From positions 13,659 through 77,658 of the forward strand of contig NZ_VWMY01000042.1 in NCBI RefSeq assembly GCF_008905045.1: a stretch of DNA of 64,000 nt. The letters are read 5' to 3'. The stretch is from Streptomyces albicerus (GTDB taxonomy: Bacteria > Actinomycetota > Actinomycetes > Streptomycetales > Streptomycetaceae). The notes below the pieces were generated by a model, which was not told where the DNA came from, searched no databases, and was given only the letters and a program-made list of their open reading frames with translations. Position 1 is the first letter of the stretch, and the number at the start of each line of letters is the position of its first letter. Shown here piece after piece: positions 44,906 through 54,331 of the stretch. The position numbers and the translations under genes were made by a program.

Positions 44906-45439
44906 TCAACGGCCCGTACGGATCCAGAACCGCAGCTTTCCGCCCCGTTCGTCCTCGAACTCCCCACCATTGGCCTCAATCACCTTGCGGGAGCCGATGT
45001 TGGTGGTGTCGCAGGTGACGAGAACACGATCGAGCCCGAGCGCACGCGCGCGCGGCAGCACGTCACGGAGCATGGCGGTGGCGTACCCCTTCCTGCGCGC
45101 GGGGGGCCGTACTCCGTAGCCGATGTGACCGCCGAAGTCGCGTAGATGCGGGGTGAGTCGGTGCCGTATCTGGATCCGGCCCAGGTAGACGTCCCCGTCC
45201 ACGTACCAGAACCAGCTGCCCGGCACGAAGCCCTCCGGGCGACGCCCCTCCTCCGATTCCTCCTCGCGGACCGCCGCGACATAGCGCGCGAATCCGTCCG
45301 GCTCGTGCCAGCTGTCGCCGTACACGGCGAGCTCCCGCTTGAGCGTGTTTCCGAAGTGCTCGCCCTCGGCGAGGTCTTCCCGCACGGCCTCCAGGAAGGA
45401 GGCCCGGAATCGGGGATCAGGACTGACCAGCTGCGGCAT
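44906..45439 (-). CDS. GNAT-family N-acetyltransferase
   Basis: The 177-residue protein starts at ATG 45439 (MPQLVSPDPRFRASF). It has the GNAT acetyl-CoA site, recognised as IGYGVRPPARRKGYATAML (motif A with R/Q-x-x-G-x-A), preceded by a strand with GSWFWYVDGDVYLGRIQIRH and followed by LVTCDTTNIGSRKVIEANGG. That order is typical of the family of amino-acid and antibiotic acetyltransferases. The substrate is unknown. It lies 15 bases upstream of the tryptophan-repeat protein and is divergent from the condensation-fold gene at 45609. Confidence 0.88.
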   Translation of the reverse strand: MPQLVSPDPRFRASFLEAVREDLAEGEHFGNTLKRELAVYGDSWHEPDGFARYVAAVREEESEEGRRPEGFVPGSWFWYVDGDVYLGRIQIRHRLTPHLRDFGGHIGYGVRPPARRKGYATAMLRDVLPRARALGLDRVLVTCDTTNIGSRKVIEANGGEFEDERGGKLRFWIRTGR

Positions 45440-45608
45440 CGCGTCATTGTGGCGCGACGCGCGAGGACTCGGCCAGGGCGATCGACCGCGGCCCGACGAT
45501 GACCCGGTGTCCGCGCGGAGCCGTGCGCCATCGCGTCTCTTTCGGATCAAAGCCTCGTTGGGCTGATATGGGCATCGAGCGATGCCGGGAACGGAGAGCC
45601 CCTTGCGT

Positions 45609-47003
45609 ATGACCGATATCCAGCGTTGCGAGATCCGGCCCGGACACCTGGTGGAGTGGACGCTGCATCCGACGACCGTCGAGGCGGCGGCCGGTCTGCC
45701 GGAGGATTCCCGGCCACCCGCCTACGTACAGGAATCGCATGTACGAACGGCGCGTTCGGTACGCGAAGACGGGTTGTTCGTACCGACCTGGAGCGGAACG
45801 GCGTTCGACATCCCAGGGCAGGTCGACATCGATGTCCTCCAGAAGGCACTGCGGGCCTGGACCCTTCGGCACGAGACACTGCGCAGCGGATTCCGCTGGG
45901 TCGGCGACGAGATGCGGCGTTTCACGCTGGACGCGGACGCCGTCGCGCTGCACCGCGAGGACGTGGACGACTTCGCCGACGCGGCAGCGCTGACCCGGTA
46001 CCTGGAGGGCCGCTTCGACGTCGCCGCGGACGCACTCAGCTGGCCGAACTTCATCTACGCCGCAGTCGTCAGGGAGGACGGCGCGAGTGTCTACATGGTG
46101 TTCGACCACAGCAACGTCGACGCGTACTCGATCTACCGCATCCCCGCCGAGATCCACGAGCTCTATGAGGCCGCTCTCGCGGGCCGCGCCGCGGAGACCC
46201 TGCCGACCGCCAGTTACGTCGACTTCTGCGCGATCGAGCGGACGAACGCCGATCAGATCGACGAAACCCACGCGATCGTCGCCCGCTGGCGCGAGTTCGT
46301 CGCCGACTGCGACGGGAAGCTGCCGAACTTCCCCGTCGACCTCGGCCTCGACCCCGAAGGGCCGCTGCCGACCCAGAAGTTGATGCGCGAAATGCTCGTG
46401 GACGACGCGGACGCGGCAGCCTTCGAGGCGTACTGCCGCCCGTACGGCGGAGTCCTGGTCGGCATCCTCGCCGCCACCGCCCTCATCGTCCACGAGATCG
46501 GCGGGCAGCGCGTGTACCGCACCGTCGTGCCGTTCCACACCAGGGTGAAGTCCCAGTGGCTCGACTCGGTGGGCTGGTACGTGGGCGGCGCGCCGATCGA
46601 GATCTCCGTGGCTCAGGCGCCGGATTTCGACAGCGCGCTGGCGACGGTCCGCGCCGAGTTGCGCAAGAACAGGCTGCTGTCCCGGATGCCCCTCGCCCGC
46701 GTGCTGCGTCTGCTGGGCTCCGACTTCCGGCCCACGTCTCCGGACCTGCACTCGATCGTCTCGTTCGTCGACACGCGCGGCTTTCCGGGATCGGACCAGT
46801 GGCAGAGCATGAAGGCGCACGCGCTGATCCGGGTTTCGTACGGCGATCAGGTGTGCGCCTGGCTCACCAGGGTCCACGACGGCCTGCAGTTCGCCAGCCG
46901 CTATCCGGGCACCGATGTCGCCCACAAGAACATGCGGCTGTACGTCGAGGGCCTGCGCGAACTCATCGTGTCGGTGGCACGGGACACGGCCGTGCCCGCC
47001 TAG
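45609..47003 (+). CDS. Stand-alone condensation-domain (NRPS C-like/PapA-like) protein
   Basis: The 464-residue protein has the two-lobed condensation fold. LRAWTLRHETLRSGFRWVG matches core C2. The active-site motif reads MVFDHSNVDAYSI (HxxxD with Asp instead of the first His of HHxxxDG, and Ala for the final Gly). Later come VGWYVGGAPIEI and HTRVKSQWLDSVGWY. Such proteins catalyse ester or amide formation between acyl donors and amines or alcohols, like the mycobacterial PapA proteins. No NRPS or PKS gene lies near. ATG 45609 follows GGAGAG at good distance; ATG 45582 is an alternative start. The protein is probably active on a carrier-bound acyl group made elsewhere. Confidence 0.8.
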   Translation: MTDIQRCEIRPGHLVEWTLHPTTVEAAAGLPEDSRPPAYVQESHVRTARSVREDGLFVPTWSGTAFDIPGQVDIDVLQKALRAWTLRHETLRSGFRWVGDEMRRFTLDADAVALHREDVDDFADAAALTRYLEGRFDVAADALSWPNFIYAAVVREDGASVYMVFDHSNVDAYSIYRIPAEIHELYEAALAGRAAETLPTASYVDFCAIERTNADQIDETHAIVARWREFVADCDGKLPNFPVDLGLDPEGPLPTQKLMREMLVDDADAAAFEAYCRPYGGVLVGILAATALIVHEIGGQRVYRTVVPFHTRVKSQWLDSVGWYVGGAPIEISVAQAPDFDSALATVRAELRKNRLLSRMPLARVLRLLGSDFRPTSPDLHSIVSFVDTRGFPGSDQWQSMKAHALIRVSYGDQVCAWLTRVHDGLQFASRYPGTDVAHKNMRLYVEGLRELIVSVARDTAVPA

Positions 47004-47126
47004 CCCCGCTCCACCGCCACACCGAGGCCCTCCACCCCGGAGGTCAGGAGGGTCTCAATGCGGGCCCTGAAGGCACAGCATCAGCAAGCGGCAGCATCAG
47101 CCATGTCCGCCGACTCCCCGATCACC

Positions 47127-49130
47127 TCAGTGACTGTGCCCACTGGCCACAGGCTTCTTCACCGTCAACGGCAGCAGCTTCTTGCCCGTGGGGCCGATCT
47201 GAATCTGCGTGTCCATCTGCGGGCACACCCCACAGTCGAAGCAAGGCGTCCACCGGCAGTCCTCGACCTCCGTCTCGTCGAGGGCGTCCTGCCAGTCCTC
47301 CCAGAGCCAGTCCTTGTCGAGGCCGGAGTCGAGGTGGTCCCAGGGGAGGACCTCCTCGTAGGTGCGCTCGCGGGTGGTGTACCAGTCGACGTCCACGCCG
47401 AGGGCGGGGAGGGTCTTGTCGGCGCATGCCATCCAGCGGTCGTACGAGAAGTGCTCGCGCCAGCCGTCGAAGCGGCCGCCGTCCTCGTACACGGCGCGGA
47501 TGACCGAGCCGATGCGGCGGTCGCCGCGGGAGAGGAGGCCTTCCACGATGCCCGGCTTGCCGTCGTGGTAGCGGAAGCCGATGGAGCGGCCGTACTTCTT
47601 GTCGCCGCGGATCTTGTCGCGGAGCTTCTCCAGGCGGGCGTCCGTCTCCTCCGCCGAGAGCTGCGGCGCCCACTGGAACGGCGTGTGCGGCTTGGGGACG
47701 AAGCCGCCGATCGACACCGTGCAGCGGATGTCGTTCTGGCCGGAGACCTTGCGGCCCTCGGCGATGACCTTCATCGCCATGTCCGCGATCTGCAGGACGT
47801 CGTCGTCCGTCTCCGTCGGCAGGCCGCACATGAAGTACAGCTTCACCTGGCGCCAGCCGTTGCCGTACGCCGTCGAGACCGTCCTGATCAGGTCCTCTTC
47901 CGAGACCATCTTGTTGATGACCTTGCGCAGGCGCTCGGAGCCGCCCTCCGGCGCGAAGGTCAGGCCCGAGCGCCGGCCATTGCGGGTCAGCTCGTTCGCC
48001 AGGTCGACGTTGAAGGCGTCCACACGGGTGGAGGGGAGGGACAGGCCGATCTTGTCCTCCTCGTACCGGTCCGCCAGGCCCTTCGCGATGTCGCCGATCT
48101 CGCTGTGGTCGGCACTCGAGAGCGACAGCAGGCCGACCTCCTCGAAGCCCGTCGCCTTGAGGCCCTTCTCGACCATCTCGCCGATGCCGGTGATGGAGCG
48201 CTCGCGCACCGGGCGGGTGATCATGCCCGCCTGGCAGAAGCGGCAGCCGCGCGTGCAGCCCCGGAAGATCTCGACCGACATCCGCTCGTGGACCGTCTCC
48301 GCGAGGGGGACGAGGGGCTGCTTGGGGTACGGCCATTCGTCCAGGTCCATGACCGTGTGCTTGCTGACCCGCCACGGGACGCCCGACTTGTTCGGGACCA
48401 CGCGGGCGATACGGCCGTCGGGGAGGTATTCGACGTCGTAGAACGCCGGGATGTACACCGATCCCGTCTTCGCCAGGCGGAACAGGACCTCCTCGCGGCC
48501 GCCGGGGCGGCCCGCCGCCTTCCAGGCGCGGATGATCTCGGTCATGTCGAGCACGGCCTGCTCGCCGTCGCCGATGATCGCCGCGTCGATGAAGTCGGCG
48601 ATCGGCTCGGGGTTGAAGGCGGCGTGGCCGCCGGCCAGCACGATCGGGTCGTCCAGCGTCCGGTCCTTGGACTCCAGCGGGATGCCCGCCAGGTCCAGCG
48701 CCGTCAGCATGTTCGTGTAGCCCAGCTCGGTGGAGAAGCTCAGCCCGAACACGTCGAAGGCCTTCACCGGCCGGTGACTGTCCACCGTGAACTGCGGGAC
48801 GTCGTGCTCCCGCATCAGCTCTTCCAGATCCGGCCACACGCTGTACGTGCGCTCGGCGAGCACACCCTCGCGCTCGTTCAGGACCTCGTAAAGGATCATG
48901 ACGCCCTGGTTGGGCAGCCCGACCTCGTACGCGTCCGGGTACATGAGCGCCCAGCGGACGTCACAGGCGTCCCAGGGCTTGACCGTGGAGTTGAGCTCTC
49001 CGCCGACGTACTGGATCGGCTTCTGCACATGCGGGAGCAGAGCTTCGAGCTGCGGGAACACCGATGCAGCGACTTCGGCAGACATCTCGCGAACCTTCGT
49101 GAGGTGAAATCTGACAGGGATGACCCTCAA
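47127..49130 (-). CDS. TIGR03960-family B12-binding/radical SAM protein
   Basis: The 667-residue enzyme has an N-terminal domain with cobalamin-binding character (about 60-220, MILYEVLNEREGVLAERTY). A radical SAM core follows with the cluster motif FRGCTRGCRFCQAGMITRP (Cys-x3-Cys-x2-Cys) at about residue 290. The end has CFDCGVCPQMDTQIQIG, which carries extra cysteines. It is the normal neighbour of the TIGR03936 protein. In this window the two are 4 kb apart, separated by the tryptophan-repeat, GNAT and condensation genes. The activity is not known; methylthiolation or related RNA chemistry is a guess from distant relatives. The 3' end overlaps no gene. Confidence 0.88.
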   Translation of the reverse strand: MRVIPVRFHLTKVREMSAEVAASVFPQLEALLPHVQKPIQYVGGELNSTVKPWDACDVRWALMYPDAYEVGLPNQGVMILYEVLNEREGVLAERTYSVWPDLEELMREHDVPQFTVDSHRPVKAFDVFGLSFSTELGYTNMLTALDLAGIPLESKDRTLDDPIVLAGGHAAFNPEPIADFIDAAIIGDGEQAVLDMTEIIRAWKAAGRPGGREEVLFRLAKTGSVYIPAFYDVEYLPDGRIARVVPNKSGVPWRVSKHTVMDLDEWPYPKQPLVPLAETVHERMSVEIFRGCTRGCRFCQAGMITRPVRERSITGIGEMVEKGLKATGFEEVGLLSLSSADHSEIGDIAKGLADRYEEDKIGLSLPSTRVDAFNVDLANELTRNGRRSGLTFAPEGGSERLRKVINKMVSEEDLIRTVSTAYGNGWRQVKLYFMCGLPTETDDDVLQIADMAMKVIAEGRKVSGQNDIRCTVSIGGFVPKPHTPFQWAPQLSAEETDARLEKLRDKIRGDKKYGRSIGFRYHDGKPGIVEGLLSRGDRRIGSVIRAVYEDGGRFDGWREHFSYDRWMACADKTLPALGVDVDWYTTRERTYEEVLPWDHLDSGLDKDWLWEDWQDALDETEVEDCRWTPCFDCGVCPQMDTQIQIGPTGKKLLPLTVKKPVASGHSH

Positions 49131-49239
49131 GCCTAACGGACCCGCGGCCGCCCTCCGCCCCTCGTCCGGGCAGGGCTACTCCGGGCCCCCGTGGGTCCTC
49201 GCGGAGGTCCTCAGGCGTCCTCAGGCGTCCTCGGAGTCC

Positions 49240-50754
49240 TCAGAGGGCCATCCCGCTCCGGATCGTGTCCCACGTCCCCGGCAGCTCGGCCTCGACGGAC
49301 ACCGCCGTCTGCTCCTCGCGCCCGTACAGGACCCCGTACGTGAAGGCGCTCTCCCCCGCGGCGTGCGCCTGGGTCGCGACGTCGCGCAGGGCAATGCGGG
49401 CCATGACGCTGTCCTGGTGCTCGCCGAGCAGGGTCTGGAGGGACTTCATGTCCCCGACCAGGCTCTTCGCGGGTTTGCCGAGGACGGGGGTGGCGGCCTC
49501 CGCCGAATACCGGGTGCGCTTGGCCTTCTTGCGCGCCTCGTGGATGGCGAGGTCGCGCTCCGCGCCGGGCGACAGGTCGACGGCCTGTCCGACCAGCCCC
49601 GACAGCTTGTCGAAGTCCTTGCGTACGGCCTTGCCGATCACCTTTTCCGCGTTGTCCGAGGCCGCCTTGAGCAGTGGCGGGGTGGCGAGCAGCGTGTCGA
49701 GGGCGGCGAGCAGGTCCAGGTAGCGCCTGCCGTCGAGGACCGCGATCAGATGGCGTCGGGAGCCGGAGCGGCGAGCGTGCGCCCAGGTGCGCAGCCGGGT
49801 GCGGACGGGTCCGGCGAGCAGGGTGCGCGGGAGTTCGTCGAGGGCCGCCGTCAGCCGCTCGGTGAGGACTTCCTGGTCGCGGTCGACGCCCAGCTCCCCG
49901 GCGAGCCACTTCAGCTCGTCGCCGATCGGGTCGGTGACGGCCCGGTCCAGGACCTTCCCGTACGAGCGGAAGGCGCTGCGCATCCGGCGGGTGGCGACGC
50001 GCATGCGGTGGACGGAGTCGTACACGTCACGCCGGACGGCGGGGTCGAGCTCGATGATCGCGTCACGCTGGGCGCGGACGTACGCGAGGACGTGGTCCCC
50101 GGCCGTGACCGGTTCCGCTGCCACGACAGCTTCCGTACGGGGTGCCCGTCCCGTCTCCCCGAGGGCCCTGGCCAGCTTGGACGCCGACTTGGAGCGGCGT
50201 ACGCCCGCCTTGCGGAGCTTCTTCTCGACCTTGTCGAGGAAGGCGGGGTCGCCGTCGTCCGCCAACTCGACCTCGATCTCGGTCCATTCGGCGGTGCCGT
50301 CGCCGCCGTTGAGCCGTTCGGCGTGTACGCGGTCGACGCTGATCTCGGCGAGCAGGCCGCCGGAGGCGTCGACGAGGTGGCGGGTGTCGCGGGCCGACTG
50401 CAGCCGTACGACGGGGACCAGTTCGGCGTCGCGCACCCGGGAGCGGACGAGTCCGGTGAGCGTGCGGGGCACGGTGTCGGACAGCGGGGCGTGGATCTCG
50501 TCCCGTACGCCATCGGAGACCGGCAGTTTCAGGTGCCAGCCCGCGTCGTCGCCACCGGTGCGGCGGCGCAGGGTGAGCGACGCGGCGGCGAGCCGCTGGT
50601 CGGCCGTGTCGTAGTAGGTCGCGTCGAGTTCGGCCACGCCTTTGTCGATGACGGCCGAGACGCCGGTGACGCGCGTCAGGTCCGGCAGGTCCGACAGTCC
50701 GGCGCTCTCGTCCGCTTCGTATTTCCGCTCGATCTCCCGCTTTGTCTCCGCCAT
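49240..50754 (-). CDS. CYTH and CHAD domain protein
   Basis: The 504-residue protein joins a CYTH domain (1-205) and a CHAD domain (about 225-500). CYTH proteins hydrolyse or bind triphosphate compounds; the signature E-x-E-x-K is at residues 7-11 (EIERK), with the acidic pairs WTEIEVELAD further on. CHAD domains are helical and rich in conserved His/Arg (DSVHRMRVATRRMRSAFRSY, then AIHEARKKAKRTRY) and bind inorganic polyphosphate. The combination fits a polyphosphate-linked triphosphatase. It lies downstream of the rodA gene on the same strand with a 50-base gap and no evident operon partner downstream. Confidence 0.9.
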   Translation of the reverse strand: MAETKREIERKYEADESAGLSDLPDLTRVTGVSAVIDKGVAELDATYYDTADQRLAAASLTLRRRTGGDDAGWHLKLPVSDGVRDEIHAPLSDTVPRTLTGLVRSRVRDAELVPVVRLQSARDTRHLVDASGGLLAEISVDRVHAERLNGGDGTAEWTEIEVELADDGDPAFLDKVEKKLRKAGVRRSKSASKLARALGETGRAPRTEAVVAAEPVTAGDHVLAYVRAQRDAIIELDPAVRRDVYDSVHRMRVATRRMRSAFRSYGKVLDRAVTDPIGDELKWLAGELGVDRDQEVLTERLTAALDELPRTLLAGPVRTRLRTWAHARRSGSRRHLIAVLDGRRYLDLLAALDTLLATPPLLKAASDNAEKVIGKAVRKDFDKLSGLVGQAVDLSPGAERDLAIHEARKKAKRTRYSAEAATPVLGKPAKSLVGDMKSLQTLLGEHQDSVMARIALRDVATQAHAAGESAFTYGVLYGREEQTAVSVEAELPGTWDTIRSGMAL

Positions 50755-50804
50755 GAACCGAATCTAGTCGCGAATCCGATACATGGGCAGACCCCCAAAG
50801 TTCA

Positions 50805-52004
50805 CTAGGCGGACATCGGTCGTTGAACTCTGATGGACTGCAGGAGCCCCACGGCCACCCAGACGGCGAACATCGACGAGCCTCCGTAGGAGACGAAGGG
50901 AAGTGGTAGACCCGCCACCGGCATGATGCCGAGGGTCATGCCGACGTTCTCGAAGGACTGAAAGGCGAACCAGGCGATGATCCCGGCGGCGACGATCGTG
51001 CCGTACAGCTCGGTCGTCTCGCGAGCGATGCGGCAGGCCCGCCACAGGACGATGCCGAGCAGCAGCAGGATCAGTCCGGCGCCGACGAAGCCGAGTTCCT
51101 CGCCCGCGACCGTGAAGACGAAGTCCGTCTGCTGTTCGGGGACGAACTGGCCGGTGGTCTGCGAGCCCTTGCCGAGCCCGGTGCCGAAGAGGCCGCCGGA
51201 GCCGATCGCGATGCGTGCCTGGTTGGTGTTGTAGCCGACGCCGGCCGGGTCGAGCTCGGGGTTGGCGAAGGCGGCGAAGCGGTTGATCTGGTACTCGTCG
51301 AGGATCCCCAGCTGCCAGACCGCGATCGCGCCGACCGCGCCGGTGCCGATCAGCCCGAAGATCCAGCGGTTGGAGGCGCCGGAGGCGAGCAGCACGCCGA
51401 GCACGATGATCACCATGACCATGACCGAGCCGAGGTCGGGCATGAGCAGGACGATCAGTATCGGTACGACGGCCAGGCCCAGGGACTGCAGGACCGTGCG
51501 GTGGTCCGGGTACGGCTTGTCGCCGGCGTCGACCCGGGCCGCGAGCAGCATCGCCATGCCCAGGATGATCGTGATCTTCACGAACTCGGAGGGCTGGAGC
51601 GAGAAGCCGCCGCCGATGACGATCCACGCGTGCGCGCCGTTGATGGTCGCGCCGAGCGGGGTCAGCACCAGCAGGACCAGGAAGACGGAGATCCCGTACA
51701 GGATCGGTACGGCCGTGCGCAGGGTGCGGTGGCCGAGCCAGACCGTGCCGATCATCAGGGCGAAGCCGATGCCCGTGTTGAGCAGGTGTCTGACCAGGAA
51801 GTAGTACGGGTCGCCCTGGTTGAGCTCGGTGCGGTTGCGGGTCGCCGAGTAGACGAGGGCCGCGCCGATCAGGGAGAGCGCGATGGCCGAGAACAGTATC
51901 GGCCAGTCGAGTCTGCGGGCCAGCGAGTCGCGGGCGAACAGCCGCGTCCAGCTGGAGCGTTGGGGTCCGTACCCGGAGACGGAGAAGCCGTTCGCGCCGG
52001 TCAT
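50805..52004 (-). CDS. rodA: FtsW/RodA/SpoVE-family SEDS peptidoglycan polymerase
   Basis: RodA polymerises lipid II together with its PBP2 partner. The 399-residue product has about ten membrane helices and the SEDS signatures: NGAHAWIVIGGGFSLQPSEF and GLPLPFVSYGGSSM near the C-terminus. The start overlaps the PBP2 stop in ATGA (52001-52004), the closest coupling possible, as expected for proteins that act as a complex. In S. coelicolor the corresponding gene (sfr) is needed for normal spore walls. Confidence 0.96.
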   Translation of the reverse strand: MTGANGFSVSGYGPQRSSWTRLFARDSLARRLDWPILFSAIALSLIGAALVYSATRNRTELNQGDPYYFLVRHLLNTGIGFALMIGTVWLGHRTLRTAVPILYGISVFLVLLVLTPLGATINGAHAWIVIGGGFSLQPSEFVKITIILGMAMLLAARVDAGDKPYPDHRTVLQSLGLAVVPILIVLLMPDLGSVMVMVIIVLGVLLASGASNRWIFGLIGTGAVGAIAVWQLGILDEYQINRFAAFANPELDPAGVGYNTNQARIAIGSGGLFGTGLGKGSQTTGQFVPEQQTDFVFTVAGEELGFVGAGLILLLLGIVLWRACRIARETTELYGTIVAAGIIAWFAFQSFENVGMTLGIMPVAGLPLPFVSYGGSSMFAVWVAVGLLQSIRVQRPMSA

Positions 52005-54256
52005 GTGAGCGTCCTCCGCCTCTTCTTCGGGCGGGCCGTACGCCGTCGGGTGTCGCGGTTGTTGCCGGTGTTGGGGTCGGGCACGGTGGCGGCCGGGTTG
52101 TCACCGTTCACCGGCTGCTGCCCCTCCTCGGAGGCCTGTTCGTCCTTCGGCGGCGGGTACGCCTCGGCCTTCGGGGAGTCGATCGAACCGTCCTTCTCGA
52201 TCTTCGGCAGGCTCTTCTGGGGCTCGGGCAGCAGGGCCTTCTTCTTGTCGATGGCGCCGTCCTCGGAGACGCCGTACAGCGCGTTGTAGATCTTGCGTAC
52301 GGCGGGGCCCGAGGCGCCGGAGCCCGTACCGCCCTGGGAGATGGTCATGACGACCGTGTAGTCCTCGGTGTATGTCGTGAACCATGAGGTCGTCTGCTTG
52401 CCGTAGACCTCGGCCGTACCCGTCTTGGCGTGCATCGGGATCTCGTCCTGCGGCCAGCCGCCGAAGCGCCAGGCGGCCGTACCGCGGGTCGCGACTCCCT
52501 CGAGGGCACCGTCTATCTCGCTGAGGGTCTGCTGCGTCATCGGCAGTTTGCCGTGCGACTTCGGCTTGATCTCCTGGACGGTCTTGCCGTCGGGGCTGAC
52601 GATCGCCTTGCCGACGGTCGGGTCGTAGAGGGTGCCGCCGTTGGAGATCGCCCCATAGATCGTCGCCATCTGGATCGGTGTGACGAGCGTGTCGCCCTGG
52701 CCGATCGCGTAGTTGACGGAGTCACCGGCGCGCAGCCGGTTGCCTTCGAGGCAGTTCTCGTACGCGATCTGCTGGGCGTATGTGCCGCCCTTCTTGCCGT
52801 ACTTGCACCAGGCGTCCTTGTTGGCCTTCCAGTAGTCCTGCTTCCACTGGCGGTCGGGGACGCGGCCGGTGACCTCGTTCGGCAGGTCGATGCCGGTTTC
52901 CTTACCGAGGCCGAACTGGTGGGCCGTCTTGTAGAACCAGTCGCCGGCGTTCTTGTTCGGCTTGATGCCGCCGTCGCGCTTCCACTCCTCGTGCGAGAGC
53001 CGGTAGAAGACGGTGTCGCAGGAGACCTCCAGGGCACGGCCGAGGCTGATCGGGCCGTACCCCTTGGACTCGAAGTTCTTGAAGACCTGGCCGCCGACGG
53101 AGTACGAGCTGGAGCACTGGTAGGGGCCGTCGAAGGAGTAGCCCGCGTTGACCGCGGCGGCCGTCGGGATGACCTTGAAGACCGAGCCGGGGGCCGACTG
53201 GCCCTGGATCGCGCGGTTCAGGAGCGGGTAGTTGGAGTCCTTGCCGGTGAGCCTGGTGTAGTCCTTGCCGGAGATGCCGCCGACCCAGGCGTTCGGGTCG
53301 TAGGACGGGTTGGACGCCATGGCGACGACGCGGCCGGTCTTGGCCTCCATGACGACGACGGCACCGGAGTCGGCCTTGTAGTTCTCGCCGGTGTTCCTGT
53401 CCAACTCCTTGCGGGCGTCCTTCATCGCCTGGTTCAGCTCGTACTCGGCGACGCGCTGGACTCGGGAGTCGATGCTGGTGACGACGTTCGCGCCGGGTTC
53501 GGCCTTGTCGCTCTTGGCCTGGCCGATGACGCGGCCGAGCTTGTCGACCTCGTAGCGGGTGACGCCGGCCTTGCCGCGCAGTGCCTTGTCGTACTGGCGC
53601 TCAAGGCCGCTTCGGCCGACCTGGTCGGAGCGCAGATACGGCGAGTCGGTGTCCTTGGCCTTGGTGATCTCCTCGTCCGTGACGGGCGAGAGATAGCCGA
53701 GGACCTGTGCGGTGTTGGCCTCACCGGGGGCGGCGTAGCGGCGGACGGCCTGCGGTTCGGCGGTGATGCCGGGGAAGTCTTCGGCGCGCTCGCGGATCTG
53801 CAGGGCCTGCTTGGGGGTGGCCTCGTCGGTGACGGGGATCGGCTGGTAAGGCGAGCCGTTCCAGCACGGCTGCGGTGTCTTCGAGTCGCAGAGGCGGACC
53901 TTCTCGATGACGTCCTTGGCCTTCAGACCGAGCACGCCCGCGAGCTTGCTGAGGACCGCCTTGCCGTCGTCCTTCATCTTCAGCAGGTCGGTGCGGGACG
54001 CGGAGACCACGAGCCGGGTCTCGTTGTCGGCGATCGGTACACCGCGGGCGTCGAGGATCGAGCCGCGCACGGCGGGGCTGACGACCTGCTGGACGTGGTT
54101 GCCGGAGGCCTCCTTGGCGTAGGCGTCGCCCTCACGGATCTGGAGGTACCAGAGGCGTGCGCCGAGCGTGCCGAGGAGGGACAGAACAAGGATCTGGATG
54201 ACGACGAGCCTGATCTGGACCCGTGGGGTCCGGCCGGTCTCCGGGATGTTGGTCAT
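52001..54256 (-). CDS. mrdA: Penicillin-binding protein 2 (class B transpeptidase)
   Basis: This monofunctional transpeptidase crosslinks peptidoglycan. The 751-residue product has an N-terminal signal anchor (VVIQILVLSLLGTLGARLWY), then the dimerisation domain with RGSILDARGVPIADNETR. The transpeptidase domain has the catalytic SxxK (SAPGSVFK, about residue 360), the second motif VSCDTVFY (SxD) and KTGTAEVYGKQ (about residue 610). The C-terminal 80 residues are a Pro/Lys-rich tail with KKKRRRT-type endings (RPKKRRRTLT). The stop overlaps the rodA start. The gene follows mreD with 75 bases between, containing a direct repeat of TTCGGTGTGCTG. Confidence 0.96.
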   Translation of the reverse strand: MTNIPETGRTPRVQIRLVVIQILVLSLLGTLGARLWYLQIREGDAYAKEASGNHVQQVVSPAVRGSILDARGVPIADNETRLVVSASRTDLLKMKDDGKAVLSKLAGVLGLKAKDVIEKVRLCDSKTPQPCWNGSPYQPIPVTDEATPKQALQIRERAEDFPGITAEPQAVRRYAAPGEANTAQVLGYLSPVTDEEITKAKDTDSPYLRSDQVGRSGLERQYDKALRGKAGVTRYEVDKLGRVIGQAKSDKAEPGANVVTSIDSRVQRVAEYELNQAMKDARKELDRNTGENYKADSGAVVVMEAKTGRVVAMASNPSYDPNAWVGGISGKDYTRLTGKDSNYPLLNRAIQGQSAPGSVFKVIPTAAAVNAGYSFDGPYQCSSSYSVGGQVFKNFESKGYGPISLGRALEVSCDTVFYRLSHEEWKRDGGIKPNKNAGDWFYKTAHQFGLGKETGIDLPNEVTGRVPDRQWKQDYWKANKDAWCKYGKKGGTYAQQIAYENCLEGNRLRAGDSVNYAIGQGDTLVTPIQMATIYGAISNGGTLYDPTVGKAIVSPDGKTVQEIKPKSHGKLPMTQQTLSEIDGALEGVATRGTAAWRFGGWPQDEIPMHAKTGTAEVYGKQTTSWFTTYTEDYTVVMTISQGGTGSGASGPAVRKIYNALYGVSEDGAIDKKKALLPEPQKSLPKIEKDGSIDSPKAEAYPPPKDEQASEEGQQPVNGDNPAATVPDPNTGNNRDTRRRTARPKKRRRTLT

Positions 54257-54331
54257 TGCTCCCCCTCCCTCAGCTCATTCGGTGTGCTGTTGTCGCGGGC
54301 GTTCGGTGTGCTGTCGTCGAGGGCGCCACTC

